Of a stretch of 64,000 nucleotides of DNA, positions 24,552-33,601 are shown piece after piece. A program made the translations under genes and the position numbers. Below the pieces are notes generated by a model, which saw only the letters and a program-made list of their open reading frames with translations, was not told where the DNA came from and did no database searches. Each line of letters opens with the position of its first letter. Position 1 is the first letter of the stretch. Origin of the DNA: Terrimonas ferruginea DSM 30193 (GTDB lineage Bacteria; Bacteroidota; Bacteroidia; Chitinophagales; Chitinophagaceae). The DNA lies in the NCBI RefSeq assembly GCF_000425585.1, contig NZ_AUDS01000015.1, positions 1 to 64,000 on the forward strand, written 5' to 3'.

Positions 24552-26870
24552 TCAGAATTTAAAGTTGTAGGAAATGGAAGGAATGAATTTGAACAAAGCG
24601 TAGCGAACGGCTTCTGTTTTGTTCGGATCGTTTTCCGCATCACGGAAGTCGATGATGTAAGCATTTTCCCTTCCGTAGGCATTGTATAAACTGAAACTCA
24701 GTTCAGAGGTTCTTTTCTTTGTTTGTTTCAGCGTCCAGTTGGCACCGATATCGAGGCGGTGATAGTCGGGCATGCGGTAGCCGTTGCGATCAGTATAATA
24801 GAAAACAGTCTGGTCGTTTACGCGGTATTTACCGGCGGGGAAAGTGACGGCGTCACCCGTATAGAACACCCAGGTGGCCGATACGGTCCATTTGCGGCTG
24901 AGCTGGTATGTACCTACGATGGCTACATCATGTGTGCGGTCCTGGCGGGCGTTGTACCATCGGTCGTTGTTGATACCGTTGATCTTTTTTTCCGTTTTGG
25001 ATAAGGTATAGCTGAGCCAGCCGGTGAGTCTGCCTGTTTTTTTGCGCAGCAACCATTCAATACCGTAAGCGCGGCCTTTTCCATACAATAATTGTGATTC
25101 GATCGCATCGTTGTTGGCGAATACGTCTGCTCCGTCACGGTAGTCAATCTGGTTCTGCATGGATTTGTAATAGGCTTCCACGCTCAACTCATAATTATTG
25201 TTGAACAGATCGCGGTAGAAACCCAGCGATACCTGGTCGGCGATTTCGGGTTTGATGATATTGGTGCTCGCGATCCATTTATCCGTAGGGTTGGAGGAGG
25301 TAGAGTTGGAGATCAGGTGCAGGCTTTGCGTATTGCGCACATACGAGGCTTTCAATGAGGTGCGCGGGTTGAACACATAGCTGGCAGCGAGGCGCGGCTC
25401 GAGGTAGAAATAGGTTTTTACAAATTCTCCCTTTGAGTAGCTCATAGTGTCGAGCACTCTGCCTTCGTCATCTATATTATAGAAATCACCTTCTCCCAGG
25501 ATACTGAAGGAGGAAAGACGCATGCCGTAAGTCAGGTTGATCTTGTCGGATGCTTTCCAGGTATTGGTCAGGTAAAGCGCATTTTCCCATGAATAACGTT
25601 TTTGCAACGCGGAAGAGTTGACGCTTGACGTAGCAGATGCTTTTACTTCACCGGGAAGGATGTTATGGTAAATGCTGTTCAGTCCAAACCGCCAGTTATT
25701 ACGGCTGTTGGTATACCATTGGTACTCATGTTTGATGTTCCAGTCGCGGATGCGTGACAGGATGTCGAAGTCGTCGCCGCCGCTGCGGATGCCGATGTTA
25801 TACTGGTAGTTGCTGTAAATAAGCGAAGTGTTGGAAAACAGTTTTGCATTGTAAATGTGATTCCAGCGCAGCGTGCCCGTAGAGTTACCCCAGTCGATGC
25901 CAAATGTTTCACCGATGCCCAGCACATCTTTACCAAAATAACCAGACAGGTAAAGCCGGTCTTTATCGCCCAGCTGGTAGTTCAGTTTGGCGTTCAGGTC
26001 GTAGAAGTAAAGTGTGTTGCGGTTAATGGACGAATCGTTTGACAGCTTCAGGAATACATCCGCGTAGGTGCGGCGGCCTGTTACCAGGAAAGATGATTTG
26101 CCTTTCTGGATCGGTCCTTCCACGTTGAGTTTGGCCGAGATGAGTCCGAGTCCTCCGCTCACGTTATAGTCCTGGTTGTTACCGTCATTCATTTTAATAT
26201 CCAATACGGATGAAAGGCGGCCACCGTATTGAGCGGGCATCCCGCCTTTGTAAACGGTCATGTCTTTGATCGCATCGGAGTTAAAGGTGGAAAAAAAGCC
26301 CAGCAGGTGGGAGGCGTTGTATACCGGCGCTTCATCCAGCAGGATGAGGTTCTGGTCTACGGCGCCACCACGTACATAAAAACCGCTGTTGCCTTCGCCG
26401 GCAGATTTGATGCCGGGCAGCAACTGGATGGTTTTGAGAATGTCTTTTTCACCAAATAAGACCGGAATGTTTTTGATGTCTTTGGTCGACAATTTCTCCA
26501 CGCCCATCTGCGGGTTGGTGATACTACGACCCCTTGTCTGCGCAGATACGGTTACGCCTTCGAGACTTTTAATTTCGTCTTCGAGTGCGATGTTGAGTCG
26601 CGTGTCTTTTTCCAGGGTAATGGTTTCGGTATAGGTTTGCATACCGACCGCAGATACTTCGATCGTATGGCTGCCTTTGTCCAGCGTAAGCGAGAAGAAG
26701 CCGTATTCATTACTGGTTACGCCCTGGTTGCCGGCCTTTATGGAAGCGCCGATCAATGTTTCACCTTTCGCTTTGGAGGTGATGGTACCGCTGATGGTAA
26801 ATTTTTCCTGGGAAAAAACGACCAGTGTGCTGCACAGCAGGAGCAGCGTGGTTATGGTTCTTTTTATCAT
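24552..26870 (-). CDS. TonB-dependent outer membrane receptor
   Basis: A 772-residue protein with signal peptide MIKRTITTLLLLCSTLVVFS, a carboxypeptidase-regulatory-like domain (about 25-105, FTISGTITSKAKGETLIGAS), a plug domain (about 115-235, GEKDILKTIQLLPGIKSAGE, GAVDQNLILLDEAPVYNASH) and a barrel ending in FKFIPSISYNFKF. It has the classic LLDEAPVYNAS sequence of the group that pairs with DUF4249. No SusD follows, so it belongs to the non-starch-type receptor group. The substrate is unknown. A 21-bp perfect palindrome lies 24 bases upstream. Confidence 0.92.
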   Translation of the reverse strand: MIKRTITTLLLLCSTLVVFSQEKFTISGTITSKAKGETLIGASIKAGNQGVTSNEYGFFSLTLDKGSHTIEVSAVGMQTYTETITLEKDTRLNIALEDEIKSLEGVTVSAQTRGRSITNPQMGVEKLSTKDIKNIPVLFGEKDILKTIQLLPGIKSAGEGNSGFYVRGGAVDQNLILLDEAPVYNASHLLGFFSTFNSDAIKDMTVYKGGMPAQYGGRLSSVLDIKMNDGNNQDYNVSGGLGLISAKLNVEGPIQKGKSSFLVTGRRTYADVFLKLSNDSSINRNTLYFYDLNAKLNYQLGDKDRLYLSGYFGKDVLGIGETFGIDWGNSTGTLRWNHIYNAKLFSNTSLIYSNYQYNIGIRSGGDDFDILSRIRDWNIKHEYQWYTNSRNNWRFGLNSIYHNILPGEVKASATSSVNSSALQKRYSWENALYLTNTWKASDKINLTYGMRLSSFSILGEGDFYNIDDEGRVLDTMSYSKGEFVKTYFYLEPRLAASYVFNPRTSLKASYVRNTQSLHLISNSTSSNPTDKWIASTNIIKPEIADQVSLGFYRDLFNNNYELSVEAYYKSMQNQIDYRDGADVFANNDAIESQLLYGKGRAYGIEWLLRKKTGRLTGWLSYTLSKTEKKINGINNDRWYNARQDRTHDVAIVGTYQLSRKWTVSATWVFYTGDAVTFPAGKYRVNDQTVFYYTDRNGYRMPDYHRLDIGANWTLKQTKKRTSELSFSLYNAYGRENAYIIDFRDAENDPNKTEAVRYALFKFIPSISYNFKF

Positions 26871-26893
26871 AAGTCAATGCATGTCCAATTCAC

Positions 26894-26914
26894 GATAACA
26901 GCAAAGCTGTTATC
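26894..26914. promoter_or_regulatory. Perfect 9-bp inverted repeat upstream of the TonB receptor gene
   Basis: GATAACAGC-AAA-GCTGTTATC is a perfect palindrome with 9-bp arms and a 3-base centre, located 24 bases upstream of the receptor ATG. It is not followed by a T run on the minus strand, so it is more likely an operator or a leader hairpin than a terminator. Confidence 0.55.
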
Positions 26915-26945
26915 AAAAAGCCTTTTCTGAAGCAATCGTAAAAAA

Positions 26946-27791
26946 CTATTTCGCCGGAGAGTAGGCGTAGTCGATGCGGCCCGTCTGTTTTTTATTTTTA
27001 TCAAACAATACTTCTTTGGTACGCAGACCTGCAGTATTATAAGCATAGCGCCAGATCATGTAATCACGCGTTCTGTTGGAAGTGACTACCATCTTTTGCG
27101 CTAATCTTCCTGCTGCATCGTATTCAAAGAGCGTCTCCGGTAAAAGCATTTTTTCATACTTGTCATACCTGACAATGTCTGAAAGCATTCCGTTGTCTGT
27201 ATAATAATAATAAATAGGGTCGCCAAACTTTTTTCCCCTCCTGTAAAGCTGTTCGTCCGCAACTTTGCCCTTTTCGTCCCTGCCAAACCGGAATTCGGTT
27301 GTATCAGCGCTGTTTTTTATTCTCCACATTTTTTCGGGCAATCCGTCTGCACCATACTCCCACAGGTGTGTTTCGGTGTCATCAAACTCCTGCGACTTGT
27401 CACTGGTGGTTGTTTTAACAGATAGTGGGTAGTTATTGTTGGCCTGGTAAGTGTAAAGCGTTTGGGTATAACCGGTATTGGTGGAATCCGTTACAGAGAG
27501 GAGACGTTGTTGTGCATCAAAACGATAATAGACGGTATTCTTGTCGAACTTGTTGCGGGTGGTCACTTTCATCAACCGGCCATTGTCGCCAATTTCCTGC
27601 CATTCGTTGAAGTCGGTGTTTTTAGCGCCACGTTCGTCAAAGCCGGTGGCCGTTATTGAACCAATCTGCTGGCTCACAAGCAGGCTCATACGGGCATTGG
27701 TTTCAACCGTACCGATCACATCATTGTAGTAAAACTGCGCTTTGAGCGAATACAGGGATAAGGATAGTAAAATGCTGAAAAGATATTTCAT
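26946..27791 (-). CDS. Secreted YD-repeat-like protein
   Basis: About 281 residues with signal peptide MKYLFSILLSLSLYSLKAQ. Repeated short strands of the RHS/YD type follow: YYRFDAQQRLLSVTDSTN, LWEYGADGLPEKMWRIKN, EYDAAGRLAQKMVVTSNRT. It is only a few repeats long, far shorter than a toxin cage, and no toxin tip is visible, so I see no sign of a polymorphic toxin. It is the gene upstream of the TonB receptor on the same strand, 75 bases away. The function is unknown. Confidence 0.75.
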   Translation of the reverse strand: MKYLFSILLSLSLYSLKAQFYYNDVIGTVETNARMSLLVSQQIGSITATGFDERGAKNTDFNEWQEIGDNGRLMKVTTRNKFDKNTVYYRFDAQQRLLSVTDSTNTGYTQTLYTYQANNNYPLSVKTTTSDKSQEFDDTETHLWEYGADGLPEKMWRIKNSADTTEFRFGRDEKGKVADEQLYRRGKKFGDPIYYYYTDNGMLSDIVRYDKYEKMLLPETLFEYDAAGRLAQKMVVTSNRTRDYMIWRYAYNTAGLRTKEVLFDKNKKQTGRIDYAYSPAK

Positions 27792-27858
27792 CCGGTTAGG
27801 TTCTTTTGTCAAAATTAGCCAAATTAGCCAGTAAACGTAAAAGGGGGGCGTCTCCGTG

Positions 27859-27866
27859 TATATTTG
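27859..27866 (+). promoter_or_regulatory. Candidate -7 element of the DUF3667 gene
   Basis: TATATTTG matches the TAnnTTTG consensus 26 bases before the ATG at 27893. I did not find a TTTG at the expected -33 distance, so this is a partial promoter match. Confidence 0.5.
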
Positions 27867-27892
27867 CAATATTTATTTAAGAAAACTTTAGT

Positions 27893-28978
27893 ATGTCGCA
27901 CAGTCCTCTCCGGAAAGAACGGAACTGTCTGAATTGTGGAGCCTATGTTCAGGGACGCTTTTGCCAGGAATGCGGGCAGGAAAACGTAGAACCACGCGAA
28001 AGCTTTTGGGCCGTATCCTCACATTTTGTGGCGGATATCTTTCACTTTGAAGGTAAATTCTTTAAAACGGTTGGATTACTGATCCGTAAACCTGGTTTTC
28101 TGACTGCCGAATACATGCGCGGACGGAGAACGCGGTACCTGCATCCGGTGCGGATGTACCTGCTTACCTCTGCAGTTTTTTTCCTGATCTATTTTACTTT
28201 TTTTGCAGGTCACGGCTCGATGATCAATATCGGTTCGGGAAAACTGAAAACCATGGACCGGCTCGAACTCGCGGAAGGTTACAGACAGGTACTTGAAACC
28301 GATACAACCCGTACCGATCTGAAAGAACGGATTGCACTGCTGGAAGACACTTCACGCGTAATAAGTCCCGAAGAATTTCAAAATGCGATCATCAAACTCA
28401 GAAACGAAGGGATGTCGTTTGGTTTAAGAAAGTATAAAAGTGTGGCGGCCTATGATTCTATTCAGGCATCGCTGCCCCGCGCAAAACGTGATGGATGGCT
28501 GGAACGTGTGTTCAACCGGAAATTCGTTTCCCTGAATGAAAAATACGGCGACGATCCCGAAGTGCTTACCGAAAAATTAAATTCGGAAGTCTTGCACCGC
28601 GTGCCCTATATGCTGTTTGTGTCTTTGCCGTTGTTCATGTTGATCCTGAAACTGGTCTACATCAGGCGAAAACAATTTACGGCGGTCGATCATGGCATAT
28701 TCACCCTGCATTTGTATATATTTTGTTTTGTGTTGTTGTTTTTCACCGAGCTGGTCAGCTCCCTGCAAAGCGTCACGGGCTGGGGTTTCCTTGGATATAT
28801 AACAGTGGGTTTGTACCTGTCTGTTATCGTATACTTGTTGAAAGCGATGCGTAATTTTTATGCGCAATCCTGGGGCAAAACAATCAGCAAATTCATGCTG
28901 GTGTTTTTATCGGCGGCGGTGATGGCGGTATTGTTGCTGGCTGTTTTTCTTTCTTATTCTACATTGACTGTTAAATAA
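27893..28978 (+). CDS. DUF3667 membrane protein with N-terminal zinc ribbon
   Basis: A 361-residue protein. Residues 11-27 (NCLNCGAYVQGRFCQECGQE) form a CxxC...CxxC zinc ribbon. HFVADIFHFEGKFFKTVGLL and LTAEYMRGRRTRYLHPVRMY are the DUF3667 core. Four or five transmembrane helices follow, with a large hydrophilic loop (about 110-230) between the first pair and the rest. It resembles small cell-surface regulators common in Bacteroidota, but the biochemical role is unknown. It is followed by mazG after 11 bases. Confidence 0.85.
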   Translation: MSHSPLRKERNCLNCGAYVQGRFCQECGQENVEPRESFWAVSSHFVADIFHFEGKFFKTVGLLIRKPGFLTAEYMRGRRTRYLHPVRMYLLTSAVFFLIYFTFFAGHGSMINIGSGKLKTMDRLELAEGYRQVLETDTTRTDLKERIALLEDTSRVISPEEFQNAIIKLRNEGMSFGLRKYKSVAAYDSIQASLPRAKRDGWLERVFNRKFVSLNEKYGDDPEVLTEKLNSEVLHRVPYMLFVSLPLFMLILKLVYIRRKQFTAVDHGIFTLHLYIFCFVLLFFTELVSSLQSVTGWGFLGYITVGLYLSVIVYLLKAMRNFYAQSWGKTISKFMLVFLSAAVMAVLLLAVFLSYSTLTVK

Positions 28979-28989
28979 AACTTACCGAT

Positions 28990-29781
28990 ATGAGCGCTTC
29001 ACTCAGTGATTCATTTCTGCGGCTGATCCGTATCATGGATGAGCTCCGCGAACAATGCCCTTGGGACCGCAAACAAACCATTCAGTCGCTCCGGCAGATG
29101 ACCATCGAAGAAACATTCGAACTGGCCGATGCGATCACGGAATCGGATTGGAAAGGTATCCGCGAAGAGCTCGGCGACCTGATGCTGCACATTGTGTTCT
29201 ATGCCAAAATCGGTCGTGAGCAGGAAAAGTTCACCATGGAAGAAGTGCTCAATGGTATTTGTGAAAAGCTGATATCGCGTCATCCACATATCTATGGCAA
29301 TGAAAAAGGCGAGAAGATCCAGGTGGCGGACGCCGACGAAGTAAAAAAGAACTGGGAAAAGCTCAAGCTGAAAGAAGGCAAGAAGTCGGTGCTGGAAGGC
29401 GTTCCGCGTTCATTGCCGGCTACGGTAAAAGCGATGCGCCTGCAGGAAAAAGCCCGTCAGGTGGGATTTGAATGGGAGAACAAAGACCAGGTATGGGAAA
29501 AGGTGGAAGAAGAAATGGCCGAGCTGCGCGAAGTAGCCGGCGGTCCGGACCATGCCCGAACCGAGGAAGAGTTCGGCGACCTGATCTTTTCATTGATCAA
29601 TTATGCACGATTTTTGCAGGTAGATGCGGAAAATGCATTGGAACGAACCAATAAAAAGTTTATCCACCGGTTTACTGAGATGGAAAAAATAGCCTTGGGC
29701 AACGGGAAAGACCTCCGTCAGCTATCCCTGGAAGAGATGGATGCCATCTGGACCACCGTAAAACAACAAAAGCAAGAGTGA
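28990..29781 (+). CDS. mazG: Nucleoside triphosphate pyrophosphohydrolase MazG
   Basis: A 263-residue protein with two MazG domains. LREQCPWDRKQTIQSLRQM and EETFELADAI...WKGIREELGDLMLHIVFYAKI carry the first set of acidic metal-binding residues (ExxE and ELGDLLL-type). KVEEEMAELREVAG and EEEFGDLIFSLINYARFL carry the second, catalytic set. It hydrolyses NTPs and dNTPs to monophosphates and pyrophosphate, as in the E. coli dimeric enzyme. Its TGA stop overlaps the GTG of the following kinase (GTGA), so the two genes are translationally coupled. Confidence 0.95.
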   Translation: MSASLSDSFLRLIRIMDELREQCPWDRKQTIQSLRQMTIEETFELADAITESDWKGIREELGDLMLHIVFYAKIGREQEKFTMEEVLNGICEKLISRHPHIYGNEKGEKIQVADADEVKKNWEKLKLKEGKKSVLEGVPRSLPATVKAMRLQEKARQVGFEWENKDQVWEKVEEEMAELREVAGGPDHARTEEEFGDLIFSLINYARFLQVDAENALERTNKKFIHRFTEMEKIALGNGKDLRQLSLEEMDAIWTTVKQQKQE

Positions 29782-32700
29782 AATACCGGCTGCTTCATAC
29801 CTTTTACAGGGAGGGATTACTGCTGCTCGCCGCCGTGCTGCTATTTACCCTGTCCTTTGTTTTCAATAAAATTTACAGCAACAGAACGGCTGTAGCCGTG
29901 CAGGTACGCACGGCTGAAACATTCCTGCACAATTATGCCAACGACTTTGATCGCGTAGTGAATGATTCGGCATTGGTAAACCGGCTTTCCAACCGGCGCG
30001 AAACCAAACGCGAACTCGACGTATTGGTGGGCAAAGGATATGGCTTTTTCCTTTACCGCCAGGCCGAAGGGGTAGCGAATCTTCGTTTCTGGAACGAGCA
30101 ACTCATTCTTCCCCCCGCTGAAATCCGTGAAAAAAAAGACGGCGAATATTTCCGCAAACTTTCCAACGGCTATTATTATATCGTCCGGAAAACCATTCCG
30201 CATCAACCCGGGCTGGTAGCGTACGCCATGGTGCTGGTACGTTCCTCTTTCTTTATCACCACCGAATATCTTCCTCAACATTTCACCTTCAGCGAAACGG
30301 CGGACAAACGCGTGGCCATCAGTTCGCAGGCAACGGATTTTGTCGTGAAGGACCGCAAAGGCGGTACATTGTTCTACCTGGATAAGCGAATGGCCAATAA
30401 CATTCCGTATAACGACAATGTAACCATCGCACTGCGTTTCGGCGGCATGTTCTTCCTCTTGTTTTTTGTTTTCAGGATGGCGGAATGGTTTGCCTGGCGA
30501 AGACGCAAACGAATAGCTATCGGCGTACTCACGATATCCCTGTTGTTTATACGATTGCTGTTTTACCAATGGCCTGCACTCTTCAACCTCCGCCAGTTTG
30601 AATTGTTTGATCCCGCGATCTATGGTTCCAATATGATCCAGCGGTCGTTGGGTGACCTGCTGATCAATGCAGTGATGTTGTGTTGGGTGATGATCTATAG
30701 CTGGTCCAAACTGCATACGGTTCGTTTCTCCACGGAGGGCTGGCCGGTATGGCGTAAATGGGCGGTAGGACTCGTAGCCCTGAGCCTGCTGATTTATTCC
30801 ACCTTTGTAATCGCTTCGGTGATCCGCAGCATTGTGGCGGATTCGAAAATATCGTTTGACGTAACCGACTTTTACAGCCTGAGTTCTTATACGGTAGTCG
30901 GGTTCATTATCCTGGCCTGCCTTTCGCTTTCGTATTATTATTTCACGCAGTTATTGTTCCGTGTGCTGGTGGTGGTGTTCAAGGGGCGGCAGTTCCTCAT
31001 CTATATAGCCATTGCCTTTACAGGACTGGTATACCTGACCATCCGTTCCGGTCACCGCGAGGTATTGTTCTATTTGCCGGTGCTGCTCTGGCTGATAGGT
31101 TATACCTGGCTGGTAAGCCGCCAGGGACTGGTAGTGTACCGCATCCGTTTCAATATTGCGGGTATCGTACTCTGGATATTCATTTTCTCCGTATCGATTG
31201 CCGCTATTATGCTCAAGGAAAATGAACTGGCCGAATGGCAGCGCCGTAAATTCTATGCAGAAAAAATGGCCGTGCGTACCGATCCTTCCAGCGAACGGTT
31301 GATGAGCATTGCCATTACTTACCTGGACAATGACTTCCTGGAAGAAAACTTTCACCGGTTTACCGACAGTGCGGAAAATGATTATCTGCGTGACAGTATC
31401 ATTACCAGCAACTACTCGGGTTATCTGGATAAATACGATACACGTCTTTATGCCTATGATGCCGAAGGTTATCCCCTCGGCAATGCCGATAACACCAGTT
31501 ATGAAGCGATGAACACCATCGTAACGGTGCAGTCAAGGCCCACCGATGTACCCGATCTTTTTTATTACGAAACGGGCTTTGATAAATTCGCTTACATCAC
31601 CGAGCGAAAAATAACGGATAGCGTGGGACGGCTGATGGGTTACTTCTTTATCGTATCCAATCCCAAGAAATACAGCAACGACGGGCTTTTCCCGGAAATG
31701 TTCCGGCAGTTCCGGCAGACAAGTGCGGAAACATCACCGATCTATTTTTATGCGGTATACGGCAATAAACAATTATTGTCATCGTCGAGCAACTATCCCT
31801 TTGCCACGTCACTGGTGCAGGACCAGGTACCGAGTGAAGAAGTGGAAAGCCGTAACAACGGCGAGTACAATGAGCTGTGGTACCGCGTGAGCAATGACAA
31901 AGTAGTGGTGATGGTGCGGAAGAAAGATACATTTATCGAATCCATTACGCTGTTCTCTTACATATTCTGCAGCTTCCTTTTCCTGGTGGCGATTGTGCAG
32001 ATATTGTCTTTCATCTTTAAAACAGGGTATCAGTTAAAAGATGCGCGGCGTATTTTCCAGACGAGCATACGCGTGCAGGTACACAATACATTCATTTTTG
32101 TCAGCGTCTTTTCCTTCATCATCATCGGGGTGGCAACCATCTCGTTTTTCATCCGCCGCTACGAGCGCAACAACAGCGACAAACTCAGCCGGACGATGAA
32201 TATCATGGTCAATGAAATGCAGAAGAAGGCTTACTCCGGTGTTCATTTCCGTAATTCATTCTTCGGGCTGGATTCAACGGGTGTAACGGGATTACAGCGG
32301 CTGGTTGAAGAAGTATCCGATATTCACGGGGTGGACGTGAACGTATTTGACCTGGACGGCAACCTGGTGGTGTCTTCGCAGCGTGATGTATATACGAAAG
32401 GAGTACTGAGTACGAAAATAGATCCGCTGGCCTACTATCACCTGAGCCGCTTGCGGCAGAAACAACATGTGCAGAAAGAACGGGTGTCGAACCTCTCTTA
32501 CATGAGCATCTATGCACCGGTGCGCGATGATGATGGAAAAGTATATGCGTACCTGGGCATCCCGTATTTTACGTCGCAATTGGAACTGAACCAGGAGATA
32601 TCCAACTTCCTGGTCACGATCATCAACCTCAACGCGTTCATCTTCCTGATCGCGGGATTGATCGCTTTGTTCATTACCAACAGGATCACCCGGTCGTTCT

Positions 32701-33530
32701 CGCTGATCAGCGAGAAAATGCGTGAGGTAAACCTCAGTACTGAAAATGAAATGATCCAGTGGAACCGTGATGACGAAATCGGTGAACTGGTAACGGAATA
32801 CAACAAGATGGTGTCGAAACTGGAGCAGAGTGCAACAATGCTGGCTAAAACTGAACGCGAAGGTGCGTGGAGGGAAATGGCGCGGCAGGTAGCACACGAG
32901 ATCAAAAACCCGCTCACACCGATGAAGCTGAGTCTGCAGTACCTGCAGAAAGCCATTGACGGCGATCACCCGGATGTGCGCAAGCTTACGGGCAATGTAG
33001 CGAACACATTGGTGGAACAAATCGATCACCTGGCGAAGATTGCGGCGGACTTCTCGCAGTTTGCCAATATCGGCAATACAAAAGTTGAACTGTTCGATCT
33101 GCATGAGATCATCGGCTCTTTAAAAGACCTGTATAGCTCCAATTCGGCTGTATCCTTTACCTGGCACAAGTTGCAGGGGCCGGTGCGCATTGGGGCAGAC
33201 AAAACGCAGATGAACCGCTTGTTCACCAACTTATTGGTCAATGCAATGGACGCGGCCAAAGAGCGGCCGATTTGTGAAATAACGATCGAAGAGAAACGCA
33301 GCAACGGTATGGTACTGATCAGTATCAGCGACAATGGCGAAGGCATTCCGGAAGAAATGCATTCCAATATTTTTGTTCCCAACTTCACTACCAAAACATC
33401 CGGCACGGGCCTGGGTCTCGCCATGTCAAAAGGCATTGTAGAGCAGGCGCACGGCAATATCTGGTTTGAAACAAAAGTGGGTGTGGGGACTACTTTCTTT
33501 GTGGAATTACCGGAGGAAGGAAATGTGTAA
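29778..33530 (+). CDS. Giant NtrY-like membrane histidine kinase (1250 residues)
   Basis: Start is GTG, inside the stop of mazG. One transmembrane helix at about 13-30 precedes a periplasmic region of about 180 residues. A block of about eight helices follows at 215-480 (for example VTIALRFGGMFFLLFFVFRM, IAFTGLVYLTIRSG), then a second extracytoplasmic sensor region (about 490-735), a helix, another extracytoplasmic loop, HAMP (about 950-1010), and HisKA with H1040 in ARQVAHEIKNPLTPMKLSL, followed by the ATPase (NLLVNAMDAAKE, DNGEGIP, GTGLGLAMSKGIVEQ). The HEIKNPLTP sequence is that of NtrY-like kinases. It is far longer than typical NtrY because of the extra membrane block. No regulator is adjacent. 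Confidence 0.88.
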   Translation: MKYRLLHTFYREGLLLLAAVLLFTLSFVFNKIYSNRTAVAVQVRTAETFLHNYANDFDRVVNDSALVNRLSNRRETKRELDVLVGKGYGFFLYRQAEGVANLRFWNEQLILPPAEIREKKDGEYFRKLSNGYYYIVRKTIPHQPGLVAYAMVLVRSSFFITTEYLPQHFTFSETADKRVAISSQATDFVVKDRKGGTLFYLDKRMANNIPYNDNVTIALRFGGMFFLLFFVFRMAEWFAWRRRKRIAIGVLTISLLFIRLLFYQWPALFNLRQFELFDPAIYGSNMIQRSLGDLLINAVMLCWVMIYSWSKLHTVRFSTEGWPVWRKWAVGLVALSLLIYSTFVIASVIRSIVADSKISFDVTDFYSLSSYTVVGFIILACLSLSYYYFTQLLFRVLVVVFKGRQFLIYIAIAFTGLVYLTIRSGHREVLFYLPVLLWLIGYTWLVSRQGLVVYRIRFNIAGIVLWIFIFSVSIAAIMLKENELAEWQRRKFYAEKMAVRTDPSSERLMSIAITYLDNDFLEENFHRFTDSAENDYLRDSIITSNYSGYLDKYDTRLYAYDAEGYPLGNADNTSYEAMNTIVTVQSRPTDVPDLFYYETGFDKFAYITERKITDSVGRLMGYFFIVSNPKKYSNDGLFPEMFRQFRQTSAETSPIYFYAVYGNKQLLSSSSNYPFATSLVQDQVPSEEVESRNNGEYNELWYRVSNDKVVVMVRKKDTFIESITLFSYIFCSFLFLVAIVQILSFIFKTGYQLKDARRIFQTSIRVQVHNTFIFVSVFSFIIIGVATISFFIRRYERNNSDKLSRTMNIMVNEMQKKAYSGVHFRNSFFGLDSTGVTGLQRLVEEVSDIHGVDVNVFDLDGNLVVSSQRDVYTKGVLSTKIDPLAYYHLSRLRQKQHVQKERVSNLSYMSIYAPVRDDDGKVYAYLGIPYFTSQLELNQEISNFLVTIINLNAFIFLIAGLIALFITNRITRSFSLISEKMREVNLSTENEMIQWNRDDEIGELVTEYNKMVSKLEQSATMLAKTEREGAWREMARQVAHEIKNPLTPMKLSLQYLQKAIDGDHPDVRKLTGNVANTLVEQIDHLAKIAADFSQFANIGNTKVELFDLHEIIGSLKDLYSSNSAVSFTWHKLQGPVRIGADKTQMNRLFTNLLVNAMDAAKERPICEITIEEKRSNGMVLISISDNGEGIPEEMHSNIFVPNFTTKTSGTGLGLAMSKGIVEQAHGNIWFETKVGVGTTFFVELPEEGNV

Positions 33531-33601
33531 ATGTGAAAATATGTAAATGTGTAAATGAATACACGCATTTTCGTATTTACACATTCCGCCACAGGCGGAT
33601 C
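33524..33601. repeat. Octamer repeats around the convergent kinase and polX stops
   Basis: TGTGTAAA, TGTGAAAA, TATGTAAA, TGTGTAAA are four consecutive 8-bp units, and the kinase stop TAA is in the first unit. Toward polX the complementary strand has GTGAAAATGTGATCC, where the stop TGA of polX is part of the same motif. The pair is separated by a 15-bp palindrome, TCCGCCACAGGCGGA (33585-33599). Confidence 0.75.

Noticed and set aside
26946-27791. The YD-repeat-like protein as a polymorphic toxin
   Set aside because: Only a few repeats are present, no toxin tip or immunity gene follows, and the protein is too short.
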